64,000 nucleotides of DNA, taken from assembly GCA_965153455.1 (NCBI GenBank), contig OZ234499.1:13388271-13452270 (forward strand), read 5' to 3'. Origin of the DNA: Sphagnum compactum. Taxonomy: Eukaryota > Bryophyta > Sphagnopsida > Sphagnales. Positions 11,601-23,234 of this stretch are shown one piece after another. Every line of letters begins with the position of its first letter. Within the stretch, counting starts at the first letter, position 1. The notes beneath the pieces were generated by a model, which ran no database searches, had not been told where the DNA came from, and saw only the letters and a list, made by a program, of their open reading frames with translations. Position numbers and translations under genes: made by a program.

Positions 11601-14600
11601 TCATCATGATCTTCATGACAAACACCAAAAACTAAGAATTGGGGATTTTGGGATTTGCACAAAGAATCAAATTGACTCTCACCGTTCTTTCGCCAGAAAA
11701 ACGCCACGAATGGAACGTTCAAAGTTCAACAGCACGACCAATGGAAACTTAGAAGGTTTTTTTTTAAAAAAATTTTTACAGGTTAAAATTTATTTTATTT
11801 TATTTTATTTAAAAAAAATTAGGACAAAATACCACTCCCAAAGAAGTCCAAAAGAGATCATCATCTAGGTACGCAAAATGGGGGGAAAAAAAAGAAGAAA
11901 AAAAAAAGAAGCACAAATACATAATAGAAACTACCAAACTCATCCATCATTCACACTAAAGTGGAAAGTAGCCAATAAAATAAATTAAATTAAATAAAAG
12001 GCAATTTTTAAAAAAAAATTTAGAAGAAGGAGCACAAATTCACAAGAAACTAAACTACCAAGTTCCTCATCTACCATTTACACAAAAAGTTCAAAGCAGC
12101 AAAAGACAGAAATTCTTTTGCAAAAGATTTTTCATCCACACAATTCACCACCAAAAAAGAAAGAAAAAAAAAAAAAACCCTTTGACCCTAAAAGCAGTCA
12201 TCAGTGGGAAGAAACTGACTGAAACTGCCCAATTACAAGTTTGCATATGTGATGCCCAGTAGGAAATTATTTTTCAAGTGCTGCCCAACAGGAAAAGTAT
12301 TTTTCTCAAATTTTTTTTAAAAAATTCAAAACTATTATTTTTGAATAATAATATTATTGAATTTTTTTGATAATATTTTGATAATATTATAAAAAATTTA
12401 ATAAAAATAATATTATTGAAAAAATTTCGTGATCATCCCATAAGTGTCTATCTAGACAAATTTGGCAATACTCAAAATATGAAAATAGAAAATTTTGGTC
12501 ACCCACCCACCCTCTCATATTGTAGGCAATTGAGGTGATTTTTGACCCCCAAAATTTTTCAAAAAATCAGGGAATTTGCAACAGAATGTTCCTTTTAATA
12601 CAAAAATATTTTTCACAAAACAGTGGAAAAAATTCACCACAAAAAAAAAAAATCACCGCACACACACACCTCATTAAATACCCAAAAATTTGTATCGTCT
12701 TCACATCGTGTTTCATAATTAAATTTTCAACGTGGATAAAAATAATGAAACCATAACTTAAAGAAAGAAGGTTTGGTGTAGTGCACTTGTTCTTCACTTC
12801 TATCGAACACAGACAAGTCCGATACTTAAACACTTTTAGGTGGATTTTTTAGTTGATCGACACCTTTTGGGTGGGTACGGAACTATGACAAGCTCTTTAA
12901 TGTTTTTTTTTAATATATGTTGCCGTAATTTATTTTTTCACACAAAATAACTAACTTAATTTTGTTGTTGTTGTTGTTGTTGTTGTTGTGGTGTATAGGC
13001 AGCAGCCCACCACAAGGAGTGTTCGTTGAACGGCAACGGGGGCCCATCCGTCCATGGGGGACCCATTTACATTGAAAATTGGAATGTGCCCGGATGTGCT
13101 TTAGGGGGGAGGGGGGGGTGAGGCCCAATGGTGGCTTTAGTTCGGATGTGAATGAATCATGTCGGTTCTTTTCCGTCAGGGCACCAACCAACAATTAAAA
13201 TTAAAAAATTATTCATTTTGAGAATCGGGTCTTATTATGGCTTATCAAAAAATGCAGGTTGCATACTGAGGACCACCCTTCTTATTATTATTCGAAAGGA
13301 GTAGTACTCTATTGCTCGACAAAGAACTTGAACGGGCGGGTGGGTGGGTGGGTGGTGGTCAGCACTGAGCACCTTATTGGAACGGATTGCTAGTGCCCGA
13401 AGACGAGAAGCGGTGGTGGAGGAGGTGCTGGTGGTGGTCGGCACAAGGCTCGGTGGACCATCCTTGACCTGTTCGGTGTGACGAACAACAACTACCAATG
13501 ATGGGTGCTCATGGAGGCCATACGGAATTTGACTTAATCCAGCCTATTCCTTTCGGTCCCAACATTTATGTTCCCAATGGGTTCCCATCACTGGTTCCTA
13601 GTAGTTCCCTGGGTTCCCAATGTGTTCCCCAAGGGTGTTCCCAATAGCACGAGGTAGTAGTAACCCGTACCTGGGGAAGGCTCGCTCGGTCAAAAGAGGA
13701 TTATCCGATTACTTAGCACATTATTCACAACGGTGGGAATTGAAAGCTTTTATTTTATCCGAAGATTAGAGGGTCTTTGGTTTCTCAAAATCAAAATTTT
13801 GTGTTTTTTCGGTAAATCTTATGATGTGTCCGGGGGTTCGACTACCCTTTTGTCGAGTCAGATTGGTACTCAACTCCTCTTTATTCTGGGGAGAAAAAGA
13901 AAAATGAGATTTTTAAAAAATAAAAATTTTAGTATCAATTACATTTCTCCTCTTTCACACAATAAAAAAGAAAAGGAAAAGATTGCAAACTTTTGGTTAG
14001 TCCTCTTTCACAAGAAAAGAAAAGGACAAAAGATCACATAAATTACATTTCTCATCTTTTACAACAAAATGAAAGGAAAAGGAAAAAAGTCATATAAATT
14101 CATTTTCTCGTCTTTCATGATAAAAAGAAAAGGAGAAATATCGAATAAAATTTATTTCTCAACTTTCAAAAGAAAAGAGAAAGAAAAAGGAAAAGATCAC
14201 TTAAATTCATTTTCCTTTCTTTCACAATAAAAGGAACTTAGGGGAAAATAGTGGGACTAGGTGTGCTCATAACCATAGCCTAGGGTTAGCAACATGGACA
14301 ACACAATTATATTATTTTTTTCCAAAAATTAATTCATTTTTAAAATTTCAAATTATTATTTTCTCATGATCTACAATAATCTAATATGATATTGCCATAT
14401 GAGTAATGAAATTATTCATATCATTGCTTGTGTGATCAGCGTTTTTTTTTCCTTTCAATTTTGTGATGTTGTCAATCATCCATAAGTACATTTAGCCAAA
14501 TTTGGCAATATTCAAAATATGAAAGTAGAAAATCTTAAGCACCCTTTCATGTTGTAGGCAATTGTAATGATGATGTTCGGCAAATTTCTAATTAAAATTT

Positions 14601-15640
14601 TCTTCGATTTTCTCATGAATTGATAACGCACACAACCAACTGAATTAATTGAGCCAAATGATTTCACTAGATTATGAATGAATTCATTAGTTACCTTTGG
14701 ATGTGGGTAGGGTAAGGCAACCCTATGCACTTGTAGGTAGCAAATATAAGTAGTTACTATGTAGGCAAGTAAATAGGTAGATAGGTAAGAAAATAGAGAA
14801 CTACTCATAAGTGTTATAATCAGGGTTTTTTTTTTTTTTTCCTTTCAATTAATGATTCTTGAAATTTGGTGAACTTTCTCAGAATTTTATTTAAATTAGT
14901 CGAATTTACACCCTAAACACAAAAGAAAAAAACTCCAAAATTTTCCTAATTTTTTATGTTGCGAAAAAACTAGTGTTGGGTGTTTATAACAGTTAGGGAG
15001 GGTTGTTGAAATCGGGAGATTACAAAAATAATAAATAATTCACGTACATTTACAAGTTCAGTTGTGTTTGTTCATACACAACTGAATCATAACAGGTTTC
15101 AAATGGATGTTGCACTGGGGGGGGTGCTGGTCACGTAGTAGTGTGCATGATCCAACACGATGATGATGTCGCAGAACTTTCAAGGTTTTGTGTATGCAAT
15201 TTGTTTTTGTGTTTCCCAACTACCGCCACAACCAGCCAACCAGAGCTTTTTAAATATGCATGTATGTTCACTACTTCCCAAGGCTGAAGAACAGTTGGTA
15301 AGGGTGCCATGTTTTATGACATAATTGTTTCATACCTATCATGCATGATGATGATATTTGATGAGATAAAAGCATGAATTCCACCCATACTCTGCATTTC
15401 AGCCTCCAACAATATTTCTCACCATTCAAGATGGTCGATTTCTCGTTTCCCAAAACCCACCCATAACCGTTAAAATTAAAACCATCAAAGCAAAGCAAAG
15501 CAAAGCAAAGCAATGGGAGATCAGTAATAACAAGTCAGTGGGACCAATTGTTCAATCTAGCCAATCAAGAGTAGGTGTTAAACTTTGCAACCCTTTTTCG
15601 CCAGCATTAAGGATCGTGTGCACAAATGCTAGCCCAAACT
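11601..15640. other. AT-rich spacer with simple repeats
   Basis: No gene seen. Contents: long A/T runs (11757-12010, 12305-12430); a (CA)n patch near 12658; a (TTG)n run at 12963-12989; a cluster of ggttcccaa-like strings at 13550-13650; a 60-bp minisatellite listed separately; and a perfect (CAAAG)n run at 15487-15512. Confidence 0.5.
13938..14235. repeat. Degenerate ~60-bp minisatellite
   Basis: Five or so units of the form attacatttctc.tctttcacaa followed by an AAAGAAAAGGAAAAG purine run and atcacataaa. Units begin near 13938, 13999, 14041, 14098, 14150 and 14202. Spacing is irregular because of indels. Confidence 0.6.
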
Positions 15641-16075
15641 CCATTTTACTGCCTTCAACTAGCATAAACTTTACTCTTCTTCATCCAAAACATATTGTGC
15701 AATGTGCCAATGGGGATGCTTCCAAAGTCATTTTACTACCTTCAATTAGGATAAACTTTACTCTTCTTCATCCAAAACATATTGTGCAATGTGCCAATGG
15801 GGATGCTTCCAAAGTCATTTTACTGCCGCCTTCAACTAGCATAAACTTTACTCTTTCTTCATCCAAAACATATTGTGCAATGTGCCAATGGGGATGCTTC
15901 CAAAGTCATTTTACTGCCCTTCAACGAGCATAAACTTTACTCTTCTTCATCCAAAACATATTCTGCAATGTGCCAATGGGGATGCTTCCAAGTCATTTCA
16001 CTACCTTCAACTAGCATAAACTTTAATCTTCTTCATCCAAAACATAGTGTGCAATTTGCCAATGGGGATGCTCTA
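15641..16075. repeat. 88-bp tandem repeat, five units
   Basis: Five highly similar units carry the strings ataaactttactcttcttca, catccaaaacatattgtgca and atgtgccaatggggatgctt. The ataaactt motif starts at 15664, 15751, 15841, 15930 and 16016, giving periods of 87, 90, 89 and 86. Some units read through as open frames, but the period is not a constant multiple of three and indels shift the frame, so it is not a coding repeat. Confidence 0.9.
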
Positions 16076-16154
16076 AGCACCTAACAAATTCCAAATATGA
16101 TCTTAGTGTTTCTTGGAATGTTTAATATCTCAAGATTCATACAATCACCCAAAG

Positions 16155-16375
16155 CCCAATAGAGTGGTAATATGCCTCATGTCTAAAAAGATTTCACTTT
16201 GTAATTAATCTCATAGGAACTTACTATCCCAATAGGCTTACTAACATGCCTCATGTTTCAAAAGTACCATGTTTTGCAATACATTTCAAGGGAGTATCCC
16301 GATCCCAAATAGGGTACAACTATGCTTCACATCTCAAAAGTTCTACGTTTTGCAATTAATTCCAACATCTTCACC
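16155..16375. repeat. ~75-bp degenerate tandem repeat, three units
   Basis: Units start with cccaa(a)tag at 16155, 16228 and 16304 and share atgcctcatgt, tcaaaag and ttttgcaat. This array lies just beyond the 88-bp array and is unrelated to it in sequence. Confidence 0.6.
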
Positions 16376-19300
16376 GTTTTCAACACCCCACCACATGTAA
16401 GTGATGTAGCTATTCATAGTGCGTAATATCATGTTGCATAACGACAAAAGTTGCATGCTTCAGAATTGGTTAGAGCATCATCATCTCCGTGGTTTCAACA
16501 CGGCATTGATGTGTGGTACTACTCTAGCTATTCATACCTCACATCATGTTGCATACAACCCTTCCTTTTAAGTTATTATTCACGTACACGATATGGTTCC
16601 TCATCATTATGCATATTTACTATCCATTACCTCTTGTACACGTTGAATGGAACAACCCGACTGCATGAATGGACTGAACATTCAATTGTGGACTTTGTCC
16701 TCAATATCCCAATTTGTTAAACCTTGGGTCCACTTTGGTTTGGTCAGTCGAGAGAAGGTACACGGATCAATGCAATCTAGAATGTGCCTACAATTTGTTG
16801 TGCATACCATAGTACCTTGGCAGCCTACGGCACAAATTATATTATTTTTTAGAAATGCTGAAATTTTCAAAAAAAATATTTTTTTCTCAAAAAATCAAAA
16901 AAATTGAGAAGGAAAATTTTTAAATATTCTCGAATATTCCATTTTCTTAATGGAATCTTCAAAAATAAATAAATTATTCAACAGACATGTGAATGAAGCC
17001 ACCCCTCGAACTATGGCAACAATCTGCCATAGCATCTAAAAAAACCCAGAAATTTTCTCAGTTTCTTTGTCCAAAAATGGGTGAAATTTCACCAGAGAAA
17101 AAAAACACTGCACTGGTTTAGACATTTAGACTTTAGAACTCTTGCTAGACAGCTTTTGCTTTTTGCTTGCTTGCTTGCTTGCTTTTGCTATTGCTTTCTC
17201 TAGGTCTACTTTCTCTTCTTTTGCTTGCTTGCTTGCTTGCTTGCTTTTGCTATTGCTTTCTCTAGGTCTACTTTCTCCTCTTTTGCTTGTTTATTTTTCT
17301 TACTCCTTGCACTTCTTCAGACCTTTTGTTCACTTCTGTACTTTGCCATTTTGCAAATAAGCTTATTACATTGCTTCTAAGCTTGTTCTTGGTTTCTTTT
17401 TTTTGGGTTTGCTTAATTCTGCTCAAAATCAATTTATTTGCCATAGGTGCACCAATGTTGCATGTTATTGACATAAAAAGAAATAAAATTCATTGAACCT
17501 TATACATTGCAGCATTATTTAAAAGTGGCAAATTTTAGCATCTTGGCGAAAGAAAAGTTTAAATGGGAATATTTTTGACATAGATTCTCAAGGAAATTCA
17601 CCGTCCTTCGAGAAAAAATAATAATTCAAAAACCCCATTTATTTTAGACCTAAGTTTTAAGTAGTAACTGCTAGAAAATAGTAGGAAGCTTGAAAAAAAT
17701 GGATTTTTAAGGACTAAATTATATAACAATTCATTTGTGTCTCATTTTTAACATAATAATAAGACAAAATTATAGTTAACAAGCATGCCTAGCTTTTTTC
17801 TTTGAAATATACAATCCTAAATTCTTAATTCTAAACAACAAATTATTTACTACCATTAAATGTTTTAATTCTTAATTAGCCCAAGTGCACCCCCCCACTA
17901 AGGGTCTCAACACTCCATACTAGGCTTTGGAATGGTCAAATGGATTTTGAACATTGCTCAACTTTTCAAAGCTTGGTCAAGCCATTGAAAGCATTTGTTA
18001 TGTAACAAAATGTATCAACTATGTACTTGGATGTTTGTTGCTTGTTTGATTACACTTAGCCTAGTCAAAAGATATCTCCAAAGGTAATTGTGGGTTGTAA
18101 TTTAAAACTTCATTTGACACTTCTTCATATCTATGTACCTTTTATGTTTCTATTACGTATATCTAAATAGAGATTTCATAATAGTTCAATTGGGGATTAT
18201 AATCATCAAATCCTTGAATAAATTTAAGAAACAATCCTTTGTAAAAGCAACAAAACACCTTCAATGGACTACATTAATTTTTTTAAAACTCAAAATCTTA
18301 ATCTATATTTGGATTTGTCATCATGAACAATGTATATTGTCAGATGCATGTATTGCAAAAAATATCGGTCATTGATTAAAAGGTATCTCTAGACAAAAAG
18401 AAGTATATATATGATGTATCTTAAACGTATTCATTAAGATTAATGCATGTTATAGGATAAAAGGCATTGTAAATCCAATGATATGCTACAATTATTGAAG
18501 GGATTTGAGCTAGATGTTGATCATGTTTTTTCAATGTTGTCAATTTGGCTATTATGCATTTTGCTTTGATGAATGGTTAAAAACATGTTTTAACTATTGA
18601 TGACACAATGAATGTTAAAAGCATGTTTTACAAGATTTTTTTCAATGCATTGTCAATGTTACTTTGCTCTCAACTAGTTTATTAGTGGTTAATGTATAGA
18701 TATTTATTGATGATTCACTTGTCCATACTAGGTAAATAAGGTTAATCTGCATCCCCCTTAAATACATGACATGTTAGAAATAAGTGATGTGATTTGAAAT
18801 AAGCTTTTATGCTTTCAACAGGAAATTCAATGTTTGTCTCAATGATATCTTTGAAGAAGGAAATTATAATAAGTAAATAAATTATACATTTTAGTGTTTT
18901 AAAATTTAATCTTACCAAATGGTGCTTCAATCATGTTATCAAAGGATTTTAAATCACAAACCCAATTATCTACAAATCTTGTGCACACATGTTATTCATT
19001 GTGTGAAAAAGGGCTAATTGAAGGTTGGGGTTCCCAAAAGACCTACCTAACCAAAAAACATAGCCCAAAAAAATAAATAACATTATTTATAATTATTTCA
19101 TTATAATTATATTGGACTAATGTATGTTTGCAATTAGAATGATGTCATTTTAAATAAATAAAAGTATTCAATATTAGATACAATGTAAATATTTTTTTGA
19201 GTCCTCCAAAATAATTATATTCATTTTTTTACTGACATTTTTTTAATCAAAAGGAAGGCATTAAATAATGTACTCGATTTCAAGAAATTATGAATTATCA

Positions 19301-21469
19301 ATTGTAGAAATATGTAATTAGGCAAAAGTGCAAGATTGCACGCTTCAAACTTACTAGATTTGATGTAAATGTCTTGCCTTTTGTTGGGGACATTTTTTCA
19401 TGTGACCTTCACAAGTCCAACACGCAACTTCTCAATTTTGTTTTGTAGTCGAACGTGACTTTCTTCCACTTTCACATAAAGTGACTACAAGTTTTAAAAT
19501 GACATCTAGTTGCATTTTTTGGGTTACCATGATTACAAAAAATCTTGATTTTTTTACTAAAAGAACAATAAAAAAGAGTTCCACTCCTTGGTTTTTATGT
19601 TTCATGATCTAACTTGACCAATGTGCCATTTTGAACAAATAATTTTACCCATTTGTTTTGATTAATGTTTTTTATTAAAGGATCATGGGACATTTTAACT
19701 AGTCAAAATGATCAATTGTCAATTTGAACACTAATCAACTAAACAATCATTATTTACGATTCAATTTAAACCACATTTTATCATTATGTTACATTTTTGA
19801 AAGTGACATTACATTGTATGTCATTAAAAGGTACAGATGCACTATATGTCACCATACATGAAATTAATATACATGATTTGCTTAAGTTTGAATTCAAGGT
19901 TTCATGGAGGCATCCCAATGCTTTTGCCATCAAAATACACAACTTTTTGTTATAAAAAAAGTGCAAGTTCTTCTTAATTTTGAAATCGTTCGAAAATCCC
20001 AAAATTGACACACCTTTTTGTCACACCACATGAATTAATAACATGTTTAGTGGCAATTGAAACATGGTTTAAAAGTCAGTTTATTCCAAATTACTAATTA
20101 AAAATTATGTGACTTGCATGCCCTGGGCCTCTAGTCAAGATGGACATCCCCTCTAATCAATGCAAACATTTAATCAAGTTGAACCTTTCAAAAAATTATG
20201 ATTATTTGTAGTACATGGTGATGGCAAAAAATAATGAAGTTTAACAAAATTTCTTATTTAACCCTAACATTGCATTATACACATCCTCCTTGGGGATGGG
20301 TGTAGATCCCTTTCTTGTTGGCCTTGTTGAAACATGCCCCATGTTTGATCTAATGGGGATAGTTTTCACCAATGTAAATGATTGGGGAAGACACATTTGG
20401 CATGTAGCCTCCCTTCCTTTGAGACTCAAGTCCCTCATCCATTCCATGCAACTCTAGGGAATCATGTGAATTGTTACATGTAATAAGAACTAATTAATTC
20501 ACTTCAAGTGAATAAGAAAAGATAAAATGGTGTATGGCTCCTAGAGCATGTGCATCGTAAGGAATGTTAGTGGAACTAACAAATCAAACCTTAAATATGG
20601 AACTAATCATAAATATATAAGTACACTTGTGAAACTTGATGTTGCCACCTTCTCCTTTAGTTTCCAAATTGCCATACTTGTGATCAAATTTCCAAGCAAG
20701 CAAATTGATTTAAAATAATAACCAGGCACCCCCACCTTAACCTTGGTTATTAACCTTGTTTTCATGTGGCTTTGTTGAAATTTTTTGGGAATGTTCTTAA
20801 AGTTTCTTAAAACATGCCAATAAATTTCCTAGTGTTTTTGGAAGGTATTTTATATCCACATATATCCCTCTTAAAACGAAAAGAGATATTATGTATATGG
20901 GTTAAAGTTGGATTCAGACCAAAAGTTAGTAGGGATATTTTTGTTCCATTTAACCCTATTTTGATTTGGGGCTTAAATTGATGAAAACGTGAGTAAAATA
21001 ACCTTCATTATATTCACACAAAGGGGATAGATAAAATATTATGATGGCGTTAATTTAACCCCATGTTGAACTATTCACATCAAAAGGTTTTTCAAACTAT
21101 GAAAAAAGTTTGGGTAGCTTGGGGAACTTGGGAATTTTTACATGTTGCCCAAGCTAATTGGGCATGTTGGAAAAATCCTAAAAAATGTTTTGCCAGATGC
21201 TTGAATGTTTTTAGGAGTTTGGGAATTTTTAAGTTGTTTAAGAATTTCGGGCAAATTATATATGTTGATTTTTTTTCAATTTTCAAAATTTTGGGAATTC
21301 GAAAAATCTTGATGATTGAAAAGAGTTAATAGAAATTCTTTTCAAGATGCTTAAAAATTATTCAAGCATTTTTGGAATTTCTAGTCTATTTGAAAAGATT
21401 ATAAAAGCTGAAATTTTTCATTTTTACCCCCAATGAATGGGCATTATAGAAAATCTTGATGCTAGAAAC
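16376..21469. other. AT-rich spacer
   Basis: No gene recognised. A 62-bp unit containing (GCTT)n and ttgctttctctaggtctact is duplicated at 17161-17281. The rest is AT-rich with scattered short frames and no protein motif that I can name. Confidence 0.45.
17161..17281. repeat. 62-bp tandem duplication with (GCTT)n
   Basis: Two nearly identical copies. The taggtctact block is at 17201 and 17263, and each copy starts in a TTTTGCTTGCTTGC run whose length differs, consistent with slippage. Confidence 0.8.
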
Positions 21470-21730
21470 ATTTGGGCATTTTGGGAATTTTTATTTTGCC
21501 TAATACTGTCATGCACCTTATTAATGTTGAAAAAAAATCTTCATTAATGTCCAAACATTTTGGGCACTTTGGAAAAATCTTGATGTTTGAAAATTTTGGG
21601 CATTTAGGGAATTTTTATTTTACCCGATAATGTCAAGCACCTTATAAATGTTTTAAAAAAACATTAATGCCCAAGAATTTTGGGCACTTTAGAAAAATCT
21701 TAAAAGTCAAAAAGAATTTGGGCAATTTGA
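21470..21730. repeat. 124-bp degenerate tandem repeat
   Basis: The strings gggaatttttattttgcc / gggaatttttattttaccc, tgtca.gcaccttat.aatgtt and ttttgggcactttggaaaaatctt repeat with a period of about 124 bases. There are two full copies plus partial, more diverged ones on either side (from about 21100). Confidence 0.65.
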
Positions 21731-22263
21731 AAATTGTTTTTCCCAATAATTTTGGGAAAATTGTAAAGGTTGATTTTTTTTTTTGCTACCCACCATTCTA
21801 GGTGTACTTTCACATGAAAAAAAGTATGTTGCCAAAAACAAAATTAAAAGCTTTTGTGAACATTAAGGGATATTTTGAAATCAAGGCGTCAAACTAATTT
21901 CCTTATTCCACCTTAATTTGATCCTAAATCTAAAGGTGATTTTAAATCTTTAAAAAATGAAGATATTTGTTCTTGTTGTTAAAATATCCCAACATGTTTA
22001 TCCCCCTCTTAATTTCAATGCCACATCATTTACTAAGTCAATTTTCACCCCTTTTGTGTGAATAGGATAACTTTAGGGTTAGTTTATTATTTTAGTTTAT
22101 CCCTTTTACTACCTCCATGTGAATTCACCATAAAAGTGGGAGGGAAATTATGTTTATTTGTAAATGTAAGATTCTTCCCACTTTTGAAGATAATAGGTGT
22201 AAAAACCCTCTCTTTCATATGCCTAATGATCTACATATGTTTAGGTTCACAACAATTGTAGCT

Positions 22264-22440
22264 TCATGCTTCATGATGGATAAAGCCTAAAGGTGAAGGA
22301 CATTCCCAAAATGCAAGTTGGATTAGGCTATTGCCCTTCCTAGGCCCTTTACCCCCATGCTTCATGACATGAGTGAAGCCCATAGCTAGGGGGACCATTT
22401 TCAAAATGTAAGGTTGGACTGGGCTATTGTCCAATGTTTC
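22264..22440. repeat. ~95-bp diverged duplication
   Basis: Two copies share catgcttcatga, gaagcccatag or its variant, ccaaaatgcaagttgga / caaaatgtaaggttgga, and gggctattg. They are separated by about 95 bases. Confidence 0.5.
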
Positions 22441-22777
22441 TTTTTCAAAATACCAATGTATCTTGGCAAGCTACATACATGGAATTATTCATGGTAAATT
22501 GAAAATGTGAAGGGTAAGTGTTGTGGCTAACATTTATTTTAATTATGTAAATTGTAGCTCCTTAAGAGCTAAAGCACTCAAAATTAGGTAGTGATCCAAA
22601 CCAATATGTGATAAGTGTGTTGGTAAAACGTTGTTTTTAATAATATAATTTATTGCATAAGGTATATGCAAATGTAAGAAACATAGCAAGCATATGCATT
22701 TTGCAATGGACTAACTGACAATCTTGGTTGTTCATGATTAAGATATTAGTTTTCAAAAGAATATTATGATGGATTGG

Positions 22778-22832
22778 GGGGGTTTGAACCCCGACCCTTG
22801 AAGATCTTAGCCTTTGCAACCCAACTAGACTT
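22778..22832 (-). mobile_element. tRNA-like head, probable SINE fragment
   Basis: On the minus strand GTCTAGTTGGGTTGCAAAGG resembles a Pol III A box. About 30 bases later GGGGTTCAAACCCC contains an exact B-box core (GGTTCAAACCC, complement of 22780-22790). There is no intact cloverleaf, which favours a tRNA-derived SINE head over a tRNA gene. No poly-A tail or target duplication was established. Confidence 0.35.
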
Positions 22833-23234
22833 GCATAATCCACACACATCATAACCATACTTGCATGTTCACATTAGTATTTGTTATCAATATTACATCA
22901 TAATAGAACTTTGTAAAGCACAACCTCACAATGCAACAATAATGTAAAACAACAAACATGCAATGTATAAAGATCAAAAGAAAAAAAATTCAATTCAATG
23001 AAAAGGAACTAGGGTGGAGATCTAAACCTTTATTAATTCATATTATGCTTAGAGCTGCATACATCAAGTACCAATTGAAATGTTGATCAACAATTATAAT
23101 CCTCATGCCAACAACATCACAACCATAAATAATGTGATGCCATACAAGCCACGAGTGCAACAAAACAACAAAAAAATTGCACCGTGAGTTATTAACATAA
23201 CACATCCAAAATCTAATAATCCATTACATACCTC

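Noticed and set aside
15538-16084. Open frames across the 88-bp array encoding repeated peptides
   Set aside because: The period varies (86-90) and the frame shifts between units. Openness comes from the repeated sequence, not from selection.
22778-22832. A functional nuclear tRNA gene
   Set aside because: A-box and B-box-like strings are present but no acceptor or anticodon stems can be folded, so I call it only a SINE-like fragment.
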